A DNA stretch of 64,000 nucleotides from Elusimicrobiota bacterium (GCA_016715645.1 JADJZR010000003.1:1-64000), one strand, 5' to 3'; counted from the first letter of the stretch, positions 46,601 through 57,888 are shown. Notes: generated by a model from the sequence alone, not told the origin. Translations and numbers: made by a program.

Positions 46601-46601
46601 C
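40533..46601 (-). CDS. Giant protein, end of repeat stalk with Ca2+-loop cassettes
   Basis: A 2022-residue frame in which a core of about 85 residues recurs: NTYAIIxGQAQVVKSVTTSDA, then EHGYNHSVTTVxYxFN, GQLTGATG and a short linker. Between cores lie Asp/Asn/Gly-rich inserts of different length, from a single DxDxDG loop to ladders of seven or eight loops. Towards the C-terminal side (41,600-42,500) the core decays to forms such as TYAVLNGVAVMTAQV and TYVIIKGQAVLMQNV; from 41,600 down to 40,570 the sequence is no longer repetitive. The frame ends out of phase in the T7 run at 40559-40565; with T6 it continues into the next segment. Ca2+ binding is inferred from DxNxDG spacing as in EF-hand, dockerin and thrombospondin type 3 loops. 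A surface stalk is the likeliest role. Confidence 0.75.
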   Translation of the reverse strand: MGTSTAMVKTYKGVVDAAGNAVMEQVDVDGNGSVGSEDSIGDVNGDDEVNAADARAANVDRNGDRRVTEADLYTYKQKLETRQTEEAQRTSSVTVNTYAIILGQAQVVKSVTTSDALNANGNRYGATEHGYNHSVTTVIYSFNSKGQLTDAKGWTVGTSMAKVKTQSEQETGTGRNKKPVMARQDLNGDGTTEGREDYAVTDLNGDNRITAADAIRANVDQNKDGEVNWKDLYSYSPVMGAMREEAQTTVSLTVNTYKVILGQAQVVKSVTTSDALNKDGRKIRSTEHGYNHSVTTVRYQFNAKGQLTGATGRTVGTSTAMVKSIDLNSNGTIRGDTDKDGHRDVAEDTIVRDGKLTNEDKNKNGVLDRGEDINRNGKLDTEDKDGDGMLDKVAEVWTYHDELQTTTSTTVNTYAIIMGQAQVVKSVTTSDAVNANKHKIRANEHGYSHNVTTVLYRFNSKGQLTGATGWSVGRQAVMVKTIKLDNDGTIHGDTDNDGHRDVAEDTNKDRRLTTEDTNGNGKLDSEDKNKNGRLDRGEDANNNGRLDFGEDTDKDGKLDTEDKDGDRRLDVADEVWTYENQLQTTTSTTVNTYAIIRGQAQVVKSVTTSDAVNADGNIIAGGAHGFSHNVTIVNYAYNAKGQLTGATGWTNGRQTQEVKTPQEEANGRIQGDSDNDRYLDYETFTNKLGTDGFDTGDADKDNEVDRETWSYAWVDQTSVSRTVNTYAIILGQAQVVKSVTTSDAVNKNGARIGVGQHGYNHTVTTVLYQFNARGQLTGASGWATGTSTQKVVTSREVKIGTDSNGKDILAYRAVGDTDKDNVEDAGESWGREVQTTESFTVNTYVIIRGQAQVVKSVTTSDAMRGGVKIAVGIHGYSHSVTTMLYRYNERGQLKGASGWTVARQTQEVKTPKWVNGQIAGDRRIEGELGVLEYETFTGIKGKDGLDTGDTNKDGNQDREVWQYEWVDQTTESVTKNTYVIIQGRAQIASSVTESWAMQGGARIAAGQHGYVYSRTTVAYRYNNQGQLVGATGLSRVWGMQTVRSAKLDSSGNVVGDTDDDGELDYETFTGIKGRDGYDTGDTDKDKERDRETWQYEWVDQPSLSVTVNTYAIINGQAQVVKSVTTNDALNANGVRITSGHHGYNHNVTTVLYRFNAAGQLTGARGWTVGTHSVTVKAVNQNSDGTITGDVNFDGNRDVAEDKNNNGRLDTEDKNRNGKLDVSEDKNRNGRLDEGEDTNKNGTLDLAEDKNGNGKLDTEDADGDGRLDTRAETWGYHNELETTESLTKNTYAIIKGQAQVVKSVTEMWALKDGARIQEGAHGYSYSKSTINYTFNARGQLTGAKGVTRSTNDSQVYNSGTPTLTVKRMTSRIAMTYVIIKGQAVVINQVTDSYEGEQSKEGSHTRLTVINRYNSNGQLIGATGSGYTKVWTQVPTDRDGDGRNITYSLKTVVQRMTQTYAVLNGVAVMTAQVTSSTVTNKDGSKDTTVTPLTYRYNKLGQLIGVRENTQHVDAATGRNGAWTYSVSSKDKDGKVSTTLTTNQQTYVIIKGQAVLMQNVATSNTTGPKRGETNRTVVVTTYKVDKEGRVKGVSANGRQTGTSADEDGNNITPYSGNIGQTYIVHEGQAVMTQSVATNIPQEQCDDGYCSVSESSAVTVYTFDADMKVIGGTVTNTIRHKERYTNANAGTSVESSASDSEFLLDNNGIERAVTSTETTSRRNSGVDIYTSTLGVFYGQVKTLSTKMVRDSTHINRVVTRTQQLNDGGNRLTQTVTSGSEVIYDDTNSKGEVTSSQTETFFYDSNGVVASRVDSNGKRIWSTKTADPAVKNESGSKIVVVSADGKTNYTIDNGELQNGAKFDGVKISDAGVANLNAVARGLGGFLSFVAYDAQTKKIGFGIRFFRDNQTLGEAIQNKGEDDHGSDTVGSVSLSLAASGLDSPEGLNVDFRHSGISLNARKDDLVKALRDAGARGNLATLVNTLVATAAVNGRAAVITALKNVGITNTNTQSALAGRFFCWPPGFDR
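42790..43040 (-). repeat. Ladder of about eight tandem Ca2+-binding-type loops
   Basis: The insert carries successive DKNNNGRLDTE, DKNRNGKLDVSE, DKNRNGRLDEGE, DTNKNGTLDLAE, DKNGNGKLDTE and DADGDGRLDTR units with a period of roughly 11-12 residues. Each follows D-x-N-x-D/N-G-x-L-D, the liganding pattern of EF-hand-like and thrombospondin type 3 loops. It is the longest such ladder in the window and separates two core modules. Confidence 0.75.
44875..45130 (-). repeat. Second ladder of tandem Ca2+-binding-type loops
   Basis: Seven or eight loops, including DTNGNGKLDSE, DKNKNGRLDRGE, DANNNGRLDFGE, DTDKDGKLDTE and DKDGDRRLDVA, sit between two copies of the core module. Nearly the same cassette with fewer loops recurs at 45415-45605, 58648-58850 and 59945-60160, always opening with GD-x-DG-xxDV-ED and closing near VWTY/TWTY, so loop number varies while the boundaries are fixed. 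Confidence 0.75.
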
Positions 46602-49600
46602 CGTTCGCCCGTCGCTCCCGTCAACTGTCCCTTCGCATTAAACTGATACCGCACCGTCGTCACACTGTGGTTATACCCGTGCTCCGTCGACCGGATCTTG
46701 CGCCCATCCTTGTTCAACGCATCCGACGTCGTCACGCTCTTCACCACCTGCGCTTGGCCCAGGATGACCTTATACGTGTTCACCGTCAACGATACCGTCG
46801 TTTGCGCTTCCTCTCTCATCGCGCCCATCACCGGCGAATACGAATACAGATCCTTCCAATTCACCTCCCCGTCCTTGTTCTGGTCCACGTTCGCACGAAT
46901 CGCGTCCGCCGCGGTGATCCGATTGTCCCCGTTCAGGTCTGTCACCGCATAATCCAATTCCCCTTCCGTCGTCCCGTCTCCGTTCAGATCCTGCCGCGCC
47001 ATCACCGGTTTCTTGTTCCTCCCCGTCCCGGTCTCCTGCTCACTCTGCGTCTTCACCTTCGCCATCGACGTTCCCACCGTCCATCCCTTCGCATCCGTCA
47101 GCTGGCCTTTGCTGTTAAAGCTGTAGATGACCGTCGTCACACTGTGGTTATACCCGTGCTCCGTCGCGCCATACCTGTTCCCATTGGCGTTCAACGCGTC
47201 CGACGTCGTCACGCTCTTCACCACCTGCGCTTGGCCCAGAATGATCGCATACGTGTTCACCGTCACCGAACTCGTCCTCTGCGCCTCCTCCGTCTGCCTC
47301 GTCTCCAATTTCTGTTTGTACGTATACAAATCCGCTTCGGTCACGCGCCTGTCCCCGTTTCGGTCCACGTTCGCCGCTCGCGCGTCCGCCGCGTTCACCT
47401 CATCGTCTCCGTTCACATCCCTCGATACTGTCTTCCGACCCCACGCTCCCGTTCCCATCCACGTCCACCTGCTCCATCACCGCGTTTCCAGCCGCGTCCA
47501 CAACACCCTTATACGTCTTCACCATCGCCGTCGACGTTCCCACCGTTCGCCCCGTCGCTCCCGTCAACTGTCCCTTCGCATTAAACTGATACCGCACCGT
47601 CGTCACACTGTGGTTATACCCGTGCTCCGTCGACCGGATCTTGCGCCCATCCTTGTTCAACGCATCCGACGTCGTCACGCTCTTCACCACCTGCGCTTGG
47701 CCCAGGATGACCTTATACGTGTTCACCGTCAACGATACCGTCGTTTGCGCTTCCTCTCTCATCGCGCCCATCACCGGCGAATACGAATACAGATCCTTCC
47801 AATTCACCTCCCCGTCCTTGTTCTGGTCCACGTTCGCACGAATCGCGTCCGCCGCGGTGATCCGATTGTCCCCGTTCAGGTCTGTCACCGCATAATCCAT
47901 CCCCTTCCGTCGTCCCGTCTCCGTTCAGATCCTGCCGCGCCATCACCGGTTTCTTGTTCCTCCCCGTCCCGGTCTCCTGCTCACTCTGCGTCTTCACCTT
48001 CGCCATCGACGTTCCCACCGTCCATCCCTTCGCATCCGTCAGCTGGCCTTTGCTGTTAAAGCTGTAGATGACCGTCGTCACACTGTGGTTATACCCGTGC
48101 TCCGTCGCGCCATACCTGTTCCCATTGGCGTTCAACGCGTCCGACGTCGTCACGCTCTTCACCACCTGCGCTTGGCCCAATATGATCGCATACGTGTTCA
48201 CCGTCACCGAACTCGTCCTCTGCGCCTCCTCCGTCTGCCTCGTCTCCAATTTCTGTTTGTACGTATACAAATCCGCTTCGGTCACGCGCCTGTCCCCGTT
48301 TCGGTCCACGTTCGCCGCTCGCGCGTCCGCCGCGTTCACCTCATCGTCTCCGTTCACATCCCCGATACTGTCTTCCGACCCCACGCTCCCGTTCCCATCC
48401 ACGTCCACCTGCTCCATCACCGCGTTTCCAGCCGCGTCCACAACACCCTTATACGTCTTCACCATCGCCGTCGACGTTCCCACCGTTCGCCCCGTCGCTC
48501 CCGTCAACTGTCCCTTCGCATTAAACTGATACCGCACCGTCGTCACACTGTGGTTATACCCGTGCTCCGTCGACCGGATCTTGCGCCCATCCTTGTTCAA
48601 CGCATCCGACGTCGTCACGCTCTTCACCACCTGCGCTTGGCCCAGGATGACCTTATACGTGTTCACCGTCAACGATACCGTCGTTTGCGCTTCTCCTCTC
48701 ATCGCGCCCATCACCGGCGAATACGAATACAGATCCTTCCATCCACCTCCCCGTCCTTGTTCTGGTCCACGTTCGCACGAATCGCGTCCGCCGCGGTGAT
48801 CCGATTGTCCCCGTTCAGGTCTGTCACCGCATAATCCATCCCCTTCCGTCGTCCCGTCTCCGTTCAGATCCTGCCGCGCCATCACCGGTTTCTTGTTCCT
48901 CCCCGTCCCGGTCTCCTGCTCACTCTGCGTCTTCACCTTCGCCATCGACGTTCCCACCGTCCATCCCTTCGCATCCGTCAGCTGGCCTTTGCTGTTAAAG
49001 CTGTAGATGACCGTCGTCACACTGTGGTTATACCCGTGCTCCGTCGCGCCATACCTGTTCCCATTGGCGTTCAACGCGTCCGACGTCGTCACGCTCTTCA
49101 CCACCTGCGCTTGGCCCAATATGATCGCATACGTGTTCACCGTCACCGAACTCGTCCTCTGCGCCTCCTCCGTCTGCCTCGTCTCCAATTTCTGCCTATA
49201 CGTATACAAATCCGCTTCGGTCACGCGCCTGTCCCCGTTTCGGTCCACGTTCGCCGCTCGCGCGTCCGCCGCGTTCACCTCATCGTCTCCGTTCACATCC
49301 CCGATACTGTCTTCCGACCCCACGCTCCCGTTCCCATCCACGTCCACCTGCTCCATCACCGCGTTTCCAGCCGCGTCCACAACACCCTTATACGTCTTCA
49401 CCATCGCCGTCGACGTTCCCACCGTTCGCCCCGTCGCTCCCGTCAACTGTCCCTTCGCATTAAACTGATACCGCACCGTCGTCACACTGTGGTTATACCC
49501 GTGCTCCGTCGACCGGATCTTGCGCCCATCCTTGTTCAACGCATCCGACGTCGTCACGCTCTTCACCACCTGCGCTTGGCCCAGGATGACCTTATACGTG

Positions 49601-52600
49601 TTCACCGTCAACGATACCGTCGTTTGCGCTTCCTCTCTCATCGCGCCCATCACCGGCGAATACGAATACAGATCCTTCCAATTCACCTCCCCGTCCTTGT
49701 TCTGGTCCACGTTCGCACGAATCGCGTCCGCCGCGGTGATCCGATTGTCCCCGTTCAGGTCTGTCACCGCATAATCCATCCCCTTCCGTCGTCCCGTCTC
49801 CGTTCAGATCCTGCCGCGCCATCACCGGTTTCTTGTTCCTCCCCGTCCCGGTCTCCTGCTCACTCTGCGTCTTCACCTTCGCCATCGACGTTCCCACCGT
49901 CCATCCCTTCGCATCCGTCAGCTGGCCTTTGCTGTTAAAGCTGTAGATGACCGTCGTCACACTGTGGTTATACCCGTGCTCCGTCGCGCCATACCTGTTC
50001 CCATTGGCGTTCAACGCGTCCGACGTCGTCACGCTCTTCACCACCTGCGCTTGGCCCAATATGATCGCATACGTGTTCACCGTCACCGAACTCGTCCTCT
50101 GCGCCTCCTCCGTCTGCCTCGTCTCCAATTTCTGCTTTGCGTATACAAATCCGCTTCGGTCACGCGCCTGTCCCCGTTTCGGTCCACGTTCGCCGCTCGC
50201 GCGTCCGCCGCGTTCACCTCATCGTCTCCGTTCACATCCCCGATACTGTCTTCCGACCCCACGCTCCCGTTCCCATCCACGTCCACCTGCTCCATCACCG
50301 CGTTTCCAGCCGCGTCCACAACACCCTTATACGTCTTCACCATCGCCGTCGACGTTCCCACCGTTCGCCCCGTCGCTCCCGTCAACTGTCCCTTCGCATT
50401 AAACTGATACCGCACCGTCGTCACACTGTGGTTATACCCGTGCTCCGTCGACCGGATCTTGCGCCCATCCTTGTTCAACGCATCCGACGTCGTCACGCTC
50501 TTCACCACCTGCGCTTGGCCCAGGATGACCTTATACGTGTTCACCGTCAACGATACCGTCGTTTGCGCTTCCTCTCTCATCGCGCCCATCACCGGCGAAT
50601 ACGAATACAGATCCTTCCAATTCACCTCCCCGTCCTTGTTCTGGTCCACGTTCGCACGAATCGCGTCCGCCGCGGTGATCCGATTGTCCCCGTTCAGGTC
50701 TGTCACCGCATAATCCATTCCCCTTCCGTCGTCCCGTCTCCGTTCAGATCCTGCCGCGCCATCACCGGTTTCTTGTTCCTCCCGTCGCGGTCTCCTGCTC
50801 ACTCTGCGTCTTCACCTTCGCCATCGACGTTCCCACCGTCCATCCCTTCGCATCCGTCAGCTGGCCTTTGCTGTTAAAGCTGTAGATGACCGTCGTCACA
50901 CTGTGGTTATACCCGTGCTCCGTCGCGCCATACCTGTTCCCATTGGCGTTCAACGCGTCCGACGTCGTCACGCTCTTCACCACCTGCGCTTGGCCCAATA
51001 TGATCGCATACGTGTTCACCGTCACCGAACTCGTCCTCTGCGCCTCCTCCGTCTGCCTCGTCTCCAATTTCTGCCTTACGTATAAATCCGCTTCGGTCAC
51101 GCGCCTGTCCCGTTTTCGGTCCACGTTCGCCGCTCGCGCGTCCGCCGCGTTCACCTCATCGTCTCCGTTCACATCCCCGATACTGTCTTCCGACCCCACG
51201 CTCCCGTTCCCATCCACGTCCACCTGCTCCATCACCGCGTTTCCAGCCGCGTCCACAACACCCTTATACGTCTTCACCATCGCCGTCGACGTTCCCACCG
51301 TTCGCCCGTCGCTCCCGTCAACTGTCCCTTCGCATTAAACTGATACCGCACCGTCGTCACACTGTGGTTATACCCGTGCTCCGTCGACCGGATCTTGCGC
51401 CCATCCTTGTTCAACGCATCCGACGTCGTCACGCTCTTCACCACCTGCGCTTGGCCCAGGATGACCTTATACGTGTTCACCGTCAACGATACCGTCGTTT
51501 GCGCTTCCTCTCTCATCGCGCCCATCACCGGCGAATACGAATACAGATCCTTCCAATTCACCTCCCGTCCTTGTTCTGGTCCACGTTCGCACGAATCGCG
51601 TCCGCCGCGGTGATCCGATTGTCCCCGTTCAGGTCTGTCACCGCATAATCCATTCCCCCTTCCGTCGTCCGTCTCCGTTCAGATCCTGCCGCGCCATCAC
51701 CGGTTTCTTGTTCCTCCCGTCCCGGTCTCCTGCTCACTCTGCGTCTTCACCTTCGCCATCGACGTTCCCACCGTCCATCCCTTCGCATCCGTCAGCTGGC
51801 CTTTGCTGTTAAAGCTGTAGATGACCGTCGTCACACTGTGGTTATACCCGTGCTCCGTCGCGCCATACCTGTTCCCATTGGCGTTCAACGCGTCCGACGT
51901 CGTCACGCTCTTCACCACCTGCGCTTGGCCCAATATGATCGCATACGTGTTCACCGTCACCGAACTCGTCCTCTGCGCCTCCTCCGTCTGCCTCGTCTCC
52001 AATTTCTGTTCTATACGTATACAAATCCGCTTCGGTCACGCGCCTGTCCCCGTTTCGGTCCACGTTCGCCGCTCGCGCGTCCGCCGCGTTCACCTCATCG
52101 TCTCCGTTCACATCCCCGATACTGTCTTCCGACCCCACGCTCCCGTTCCCATCCACGTCCACCTGCTCCATCACCGCGTTTCCAGCCGCGTCCACAACAC
52201 CCTTATACGTCTTCACCATCGCCGTCGACGTTCCCACCGTTCGCCCCGTCGCTCCCGTCAACTGTCCCTTCGCATTAAACTGATACCGCACCGTCGTCAC
52301 ACTGTGGTTATACCCGTGCTCCGTCGACCGGATCTTGCGCCCATCCTTGTTCAACGCATCCGACGTCGTCACGCTCTTCACCACCTGCGCTTGGCCCAGG
52401 ATGACCTTATACGTGTTCACCGTCAACGATACCGTCGTTTGCGCTTCCTCTCTCATCGCGCCCATCACCGGCGAATACGAATACAGATCCTTCAATTCAC
52501 CTCCCCGTCCTTGTTCTGGTCCACGTTCGCACGAATCGCGTCCGCCGCGGTGATCCGATTGTCCCCGTTCAGGTCTGTCACCGCATAATCCAATTCCCCT

Positions 52601-55600
52601 TCCGTCGTCCCGTCTCCGTTCAGATCCTGCCGCGCCATCACCGGTTTCTTGTTCCTCCCCGTCCCGGTCTCCTGCTCACTCTGCGTCTTCACCTTCGCCA
52701 TCGACGTTCCCACCGTCCATCCCTTCGCATCCGTCAGCTGGCCTTTGCTGTTAAAGCTGTAGATGACCGTCGTCACACTGTGGTTATACCCGTGCTCCGT
52801 CGCGCCATACCTGTTCCCATTGGCGTTCAACGCGTCCGACGTCGTCACGCTCTTCACCACCTGCGCTTGGCCCAATATGATCGCATACGTGTTCACCGTC
52901 ACCGAACTCGTCCTCTGCGCCTCCTCCGTCTGCCTCGTCTCCAATTTCTGCCTATACGTATACAAATCCGCTTCGGTCACGCGCCTGTCCCCCGTTTCGG
53001 TCCACGTTCGCCGCTCGCGCGTCCGCCGCGTTCACCTCATCGTCTCCGTTCACATCCCCGATACTGTCTTCCGACCCCACGCTCCCGTTCCCATCCACGT
53101 CCACCTGCTCCATCACCGCGTTTCCAGCCGCGTCCACAACACCCTTATACGTCTTCACCATCGCCGTCGACGTTCCCACCGTTCGCCCCGTCGCTCCCGT
53201 CAACTGTCCCTTCGCATTAAACTGATACCGCACCGTCGTCACACTGTGGTTATACCCGTGCTCCGTCGACCGGATCTTGCGCCCATCCTTGTTCAACGCA
53301 TCCGACGTCGTCACGCTCTTCACCACCTGCGCTTGGCCCAGGATGACCTTATACGTGTTCACCGTCAACGATACCGTCGTTTGCGCTTCCTCTCTCATCG
53401 CGCCCATCACCGGCGAATACGAATACAGATCCTTCCAATTCACCTCCCGTCCTTGTTCTGGTCCACGTTCGCACGAATCGCGTCCGCCGCGGTGATCCGA
53501 TTGTCCCCGTTCAGGTCTGTCACCGCATAATCCAATTCCCCTTCCGTCGTCCCGTCTCCGTTCAGATCCTGCCGCGCCATCACCGGTTTCTTGTTCCTCC
53601 CCGTCCCGGTCTCCTGCTCACTCTGCGTCTTCACCTTCGCCATCGACGTTCCCACCGTCCATCCCTTCGCATCCGTCAGCTGGCCTTTGCTGTTAAAGCG
53701 ATAGAGCACCGTCGTCACACTGTGGTTATACCCGTGCTCCGTCGCCCCATACCTGTTGCCATCAGCTTTCACCGCGTCCGACGTTGTCACGCTCCTCACC
53801 ACCTGCGCTTGGCCCAATATGATCGCATACGTGTTCACCGTCACCGAACTCGTCCTCTGCGCCTCCTCCGTCTGCCTCGTCTCCAATTTCTGTTTGTACG
53901 TATACAAATCCGCTTCGGTCACGCGCCTGTCCCCGTTTCGGTCCACGTTCGCCGCTCGCGCGTCCGCCGCGTTCACCTCATCGTCTCCGTTCACATCCCC
54001 GATACTGTCTTCCGACCCCACGCTCCCGTTCCCATCCACGTCCACCTGCTCCATCACCGCGTTTCAGCCGCGTCCACAACACCCTTATACGTCTTCACCA
54101 TCGCCGTCGACGTTCCCACCGTTCGCCCCGTCGCTCCCGTCAACTGTCCCTTCGCATTAAACTGATACCGCACCGTCGTCACACTGTGGTTATACCCGTG
54201 CTCCGTCGACCGGATCTTGCGCCCATCCTTGTTCAACGCATCCGACGTCGTCACGCTCTTCACCACCTGCGCTTGGCCCAGGATGACCTTATACGTGTTC
54301 ACCGTCAACGATACCGTCGTTTGCGCTTCCTCTCTCATCGCGCCCATCACCGGCGAATACGAATACAGATCCTTCCAATTCACCTCCCCGTCCTTGTTCT
54401 GGTCCACGTTCGCACGAATCGCGTCCGCCGCGGTGATCCGATTGTCCCCGTTCAGGTCTGTCACCGCATAATCCAATTCCCCTTCCGTCGTCCCGTCTCC
54501 GTTCAGATCCTGCCGCGCCATCACCGGTTTCTTGTTCCTCCCCGTCCCGGTCTCCTGCTCACTCTGCGTCTTCACCTTCGCCATCGACGTTCCCACCGTC
54601 CATCCCCTTCGCATCCGTCAGCTGGCCTTTGCTGTTAAAGCTGTAGATGACCGTCGTCACACTGTGGTTATACCCGTGCTCCGTCGCGCCATACCTGTTC
54701 CCATTGGCGTTCAACGCGTCCGACGTCGTCACGCTCTTCACCACCTGCGCTTGGCCCAATATGATCGCATACGTGTTCACCGTCACCGAACTCGTCCTCT
54801 GCGCCTCCTCCGTCTGCCTCGTCTCCAATTTCTGCCTATGCGTATACAAATCCGCTTCGGTCACGCCTGTCCCCGTTTCGGTCCACGTTCGCCGCTCGCG
54901 CGTCCGCCGCGTTCACCTCATCGTCTCCGTTCACATCCCCGATACTGTCTTCCGACCCCACGCTCCCGTTCCCATCCACGTCCACCTGCTCCATCACCGC
55001 GTTTCCAGCCGCGTCCACAACACCCTTATACGTCTTCACCATCGCCGTCGACGTTCCCACCGTTCGCCCCGTCGCTCCCGTCAACTGTCCCTTCGCATTA
55101 AACTGATACCGCACCGTCGTCACACTGTGGTTATACCCGTGCTCCGTCGACCGGATCTTGCGCCCATCCTTGTTCAACGCATCCGACGTCGTCACGCTCT
55201 TCACCACCTGCGCTTGGCCCAGGATGACCTTATACGTGTTCACCGTCAACGATACCGTCGTTTGCGCTTCCTCGCTCATCGCGCCCATCACCGGCGAATA
55301 CGAATACAGATCCTTCCAATTCACCTCCCCGTCCTTGTTCTGGTCCACCTTCGCCTCAACCGCGTCCGCCGCGGTGATCCGATTGTCCCCGTTCAGGTCT
55401 GTCACCGCATAATCCAATTCCCCTTCCGTCGTCCCGTCTCCGTTCAGATCCTGCCGCGCCATCACCGGTTTCTTGTTCCTCCCGTCCCGGTCTCCTGCTC
55501 ACTCTGCGTCTTCACCTTCGCCATCGACGTTCCCACCGTCCATCCCTTCGCATCCGTCAGCTGGCCTTTGCTGTTAAAGCTGTAGATGACCGTCGTCACA

Positions 55601-57888
55601 CTGTGGTTATACCCGTGCTCCGTCGCGCCATACCTGTTCCCATTGGCGTTCAACGCGTCCGACGTCGTCACGCTCTTCACCACCTGCGCTTGCCCCAAAA
55701 TGATCGCATACGTGTTCACCGTCACCGAACTCGTCCTCTGCGCCTCCTCCGTCTGCCTCGTCTCCAATTTCTGTTTCATACGTATACAAATCCGCTTCGG
55801 TCACGCGCCTGTCCCCGTTTCGGTCCACGTTCGCCGCTCGCGCGTCCGCCGCGTTCACCTCATCGTCTCCGTTCACATCCCCCGATACTGTCTTCCGACC
55901 CCACGCTCCCGTTCCCATCCACGTCCACCTGCTCCATCACCGCGTTTCCAGCCGCGTCCACAACACCCTTATACGTCTTCACCATCGCCGTCGACGTTCC
56001 CACCGTTCGCCCCGTCGCTCCCGTCAACTGTCCCTTCGCATTAAACTGATACCGCACCGTCGTCACACTGTGGTTATACCTGTGCTCCGTCGACCGGATC
56101 TTGCGCCCATCCTTGTTCAACGCATCCGACGTCGTCACGCTCTTCACCACCTGCGCTTGGCCCAGGATGACCTTATACGTGTTCACCGTCAACGATACCG
56201 TCGTTTGCGCTTCCTCTCTCATCGCGCCCATCACCGGCGAATACGAATACAGATCCTTCCAATTCACCTCCCCGTCCTTGTTCTGGTCCACGTTCGCACG
56301 AATCGCGTCCGCCGCGGTGATCCGATTGTCCCCGTTCAGGTCTGTCACCGCATAATCCTCTCTCCCTTCCGTCCTCCCGTCTCCGTTCAGATCCTGCCGC
56401 GCCATCACCGGTTTCTTGTTCCTCCCCGTCCCGGTCTCCTGCTCACTCTGCGTCTTCACCTTCGCCATCGACGTTCCCACCGTCCATCCCTTCGCATCCG
56501 TCAGCTGGCCTTTGCTGTTAAAGCTGTAGATGACCGTCGTCACACTGTGGTTATACCCGTGCTCCGTCGCGCCATACCTGTTCCCATTGGCGTTCAACGC
56601 GTCCGACGTCGTCACGCTCTTCACCACCTGCGCTTGGCCCAGAATGATCGCATACGTGTTCACCGTCACCGAACTCGTCCTCTGCGCCTCCTCCGTCTGC
56701 CTCGTCTCCAATTTCTGTTTGTACGTATACAAATCCGCTTCGGTCACGCGCCTGTCCCCGTTTCGGTCCACGTTCGCCGCTCGCGCGTCCGCCGCGTTCA
56801 CCTCATCGTCTCCGTTCACATCCCCGATACTGTCTTCCGACCCCACGCTCCCGTTTCCATCCACGTCCACCCTCTCCATCACCGCGTTTCCAGCCGCGTC
56901 CACAACACCCTTATACGTCTTCACCATCGCCGTCGACGCGCCCACCGTCCGCCCCGTCGCTCCCGTCAACTGACCCAACGCATTAAACTGATACCGCACC
57001 GTCGTCACACTGTGGTTATACCCGTGCTCGTTCGCACGGATCTTTCGCCCATCCTTGTTCAACGCGTCGCTCGTCGTCACGCTCTTCACCACCTGCGCTT
57101 GACCCAAAATGATCGCATACGTGTTCACCGTCAACGATTCCGTCTTCTGCGCTTCCTCGCTCATCTCGCCCATCACCGGCGAATACGAATACAGATCCTT
57201 CCAATTCACCTCCCCGTCATTGTTCTGGTCCACCTTCGCCTCAACCGCGTCCGCCGCGGTGATCCGATTGTCCCCCGTTCAGGTCTGTCACCGCATAATC
57301 CCCACCCCTTCCGCCGTCCCGTCTCCGTTCAGATCCTGCCGCGCCATCACCGGTTTCTCGTTCCTCCCCGTCCCAATCTTCTGCTCACTCTGCGTCTTCA
57401 CCTTCGCCATCGACGTTCCCACCGTCCATCCCTTCGCATCCGTCAGCTGGCCTTTGCTGTTAAAGCTGTAGATGACCGTCGTCACACTGTGGTTATACCC
57501 GTGCTCCGTCGCGCCATACCTGTTCCCATTGGCGTTCAACGCGTCCGACGTCGTCACGCTCTTCACCACCTGCGCTTGCCCCAAAATGATCGCATACGTG
57601 TTCACCGTCACCGAACTCGTCCTCTGCGCCTCCTCCGTCTGCCTCGTCTCCATTTCTGTTTGTACGTATACAAATCATCTTCGTTCAGGCGCCTGTCCCC
57701 GTTTCGGTCCACGTTCGCCGCTCGCGCGTCCGCCGCGTTGACTAGGTTGTCTCCGTTCACATCCCCGATACTGTCTTCCAACCCCACGCTCCCGTTTCCA
57801 TCCACGTCCACCCTCTCCATCACCGCGTTTCCAGCCGCGTCCACAACACCCTTATACGTCTTCACCATCGCCGTCGACGCGCCCACCG
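45661..57888 (-). repeat. 942-bp (314-aa) higher-order tandem array, 13 units
   Basis: Unit starts, taken at the plus-strand GTTCGCCCC-type motif, fall at 45661, 46603, 47545, 48485, 49424, 50363, 51300, 52239, 53181, 54121, 55062, 56005, 56947 and 57889. Most spacings are 942 bp or a few bases less. Each unit encodes two related half-units of about 157 residues: a core (NTYAIILGQAQVV... or NTYKVILGQAQVV...) followed by a paired EF-hand/dockerin-like segment (DVNGDDEVNAADARAANVD or DLNGDNRITAADAIRANVD, each with a second loop ending EADLYTY or WKDLYSY). The central units are almost free of substitutions; the outermost unit (from 56947) is visibly diverged. Confidence 0.9.

Noticed and set aside
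46600..57660. Decayed pseudogene in the repeat region
   Set aside because: The breaks are almost all small indels in otherwise substitution-free units, flanked on both sides by long intact frames; assembly error is the simpler reading, though not proven.
45661..57888. True dockerins of a cellulosome
   Set aside because: The paired loops resemble dockerin EF-hands, but they occur dozens of times as internal stalk elements, with no cohesin or glycoside hydrolase in view.
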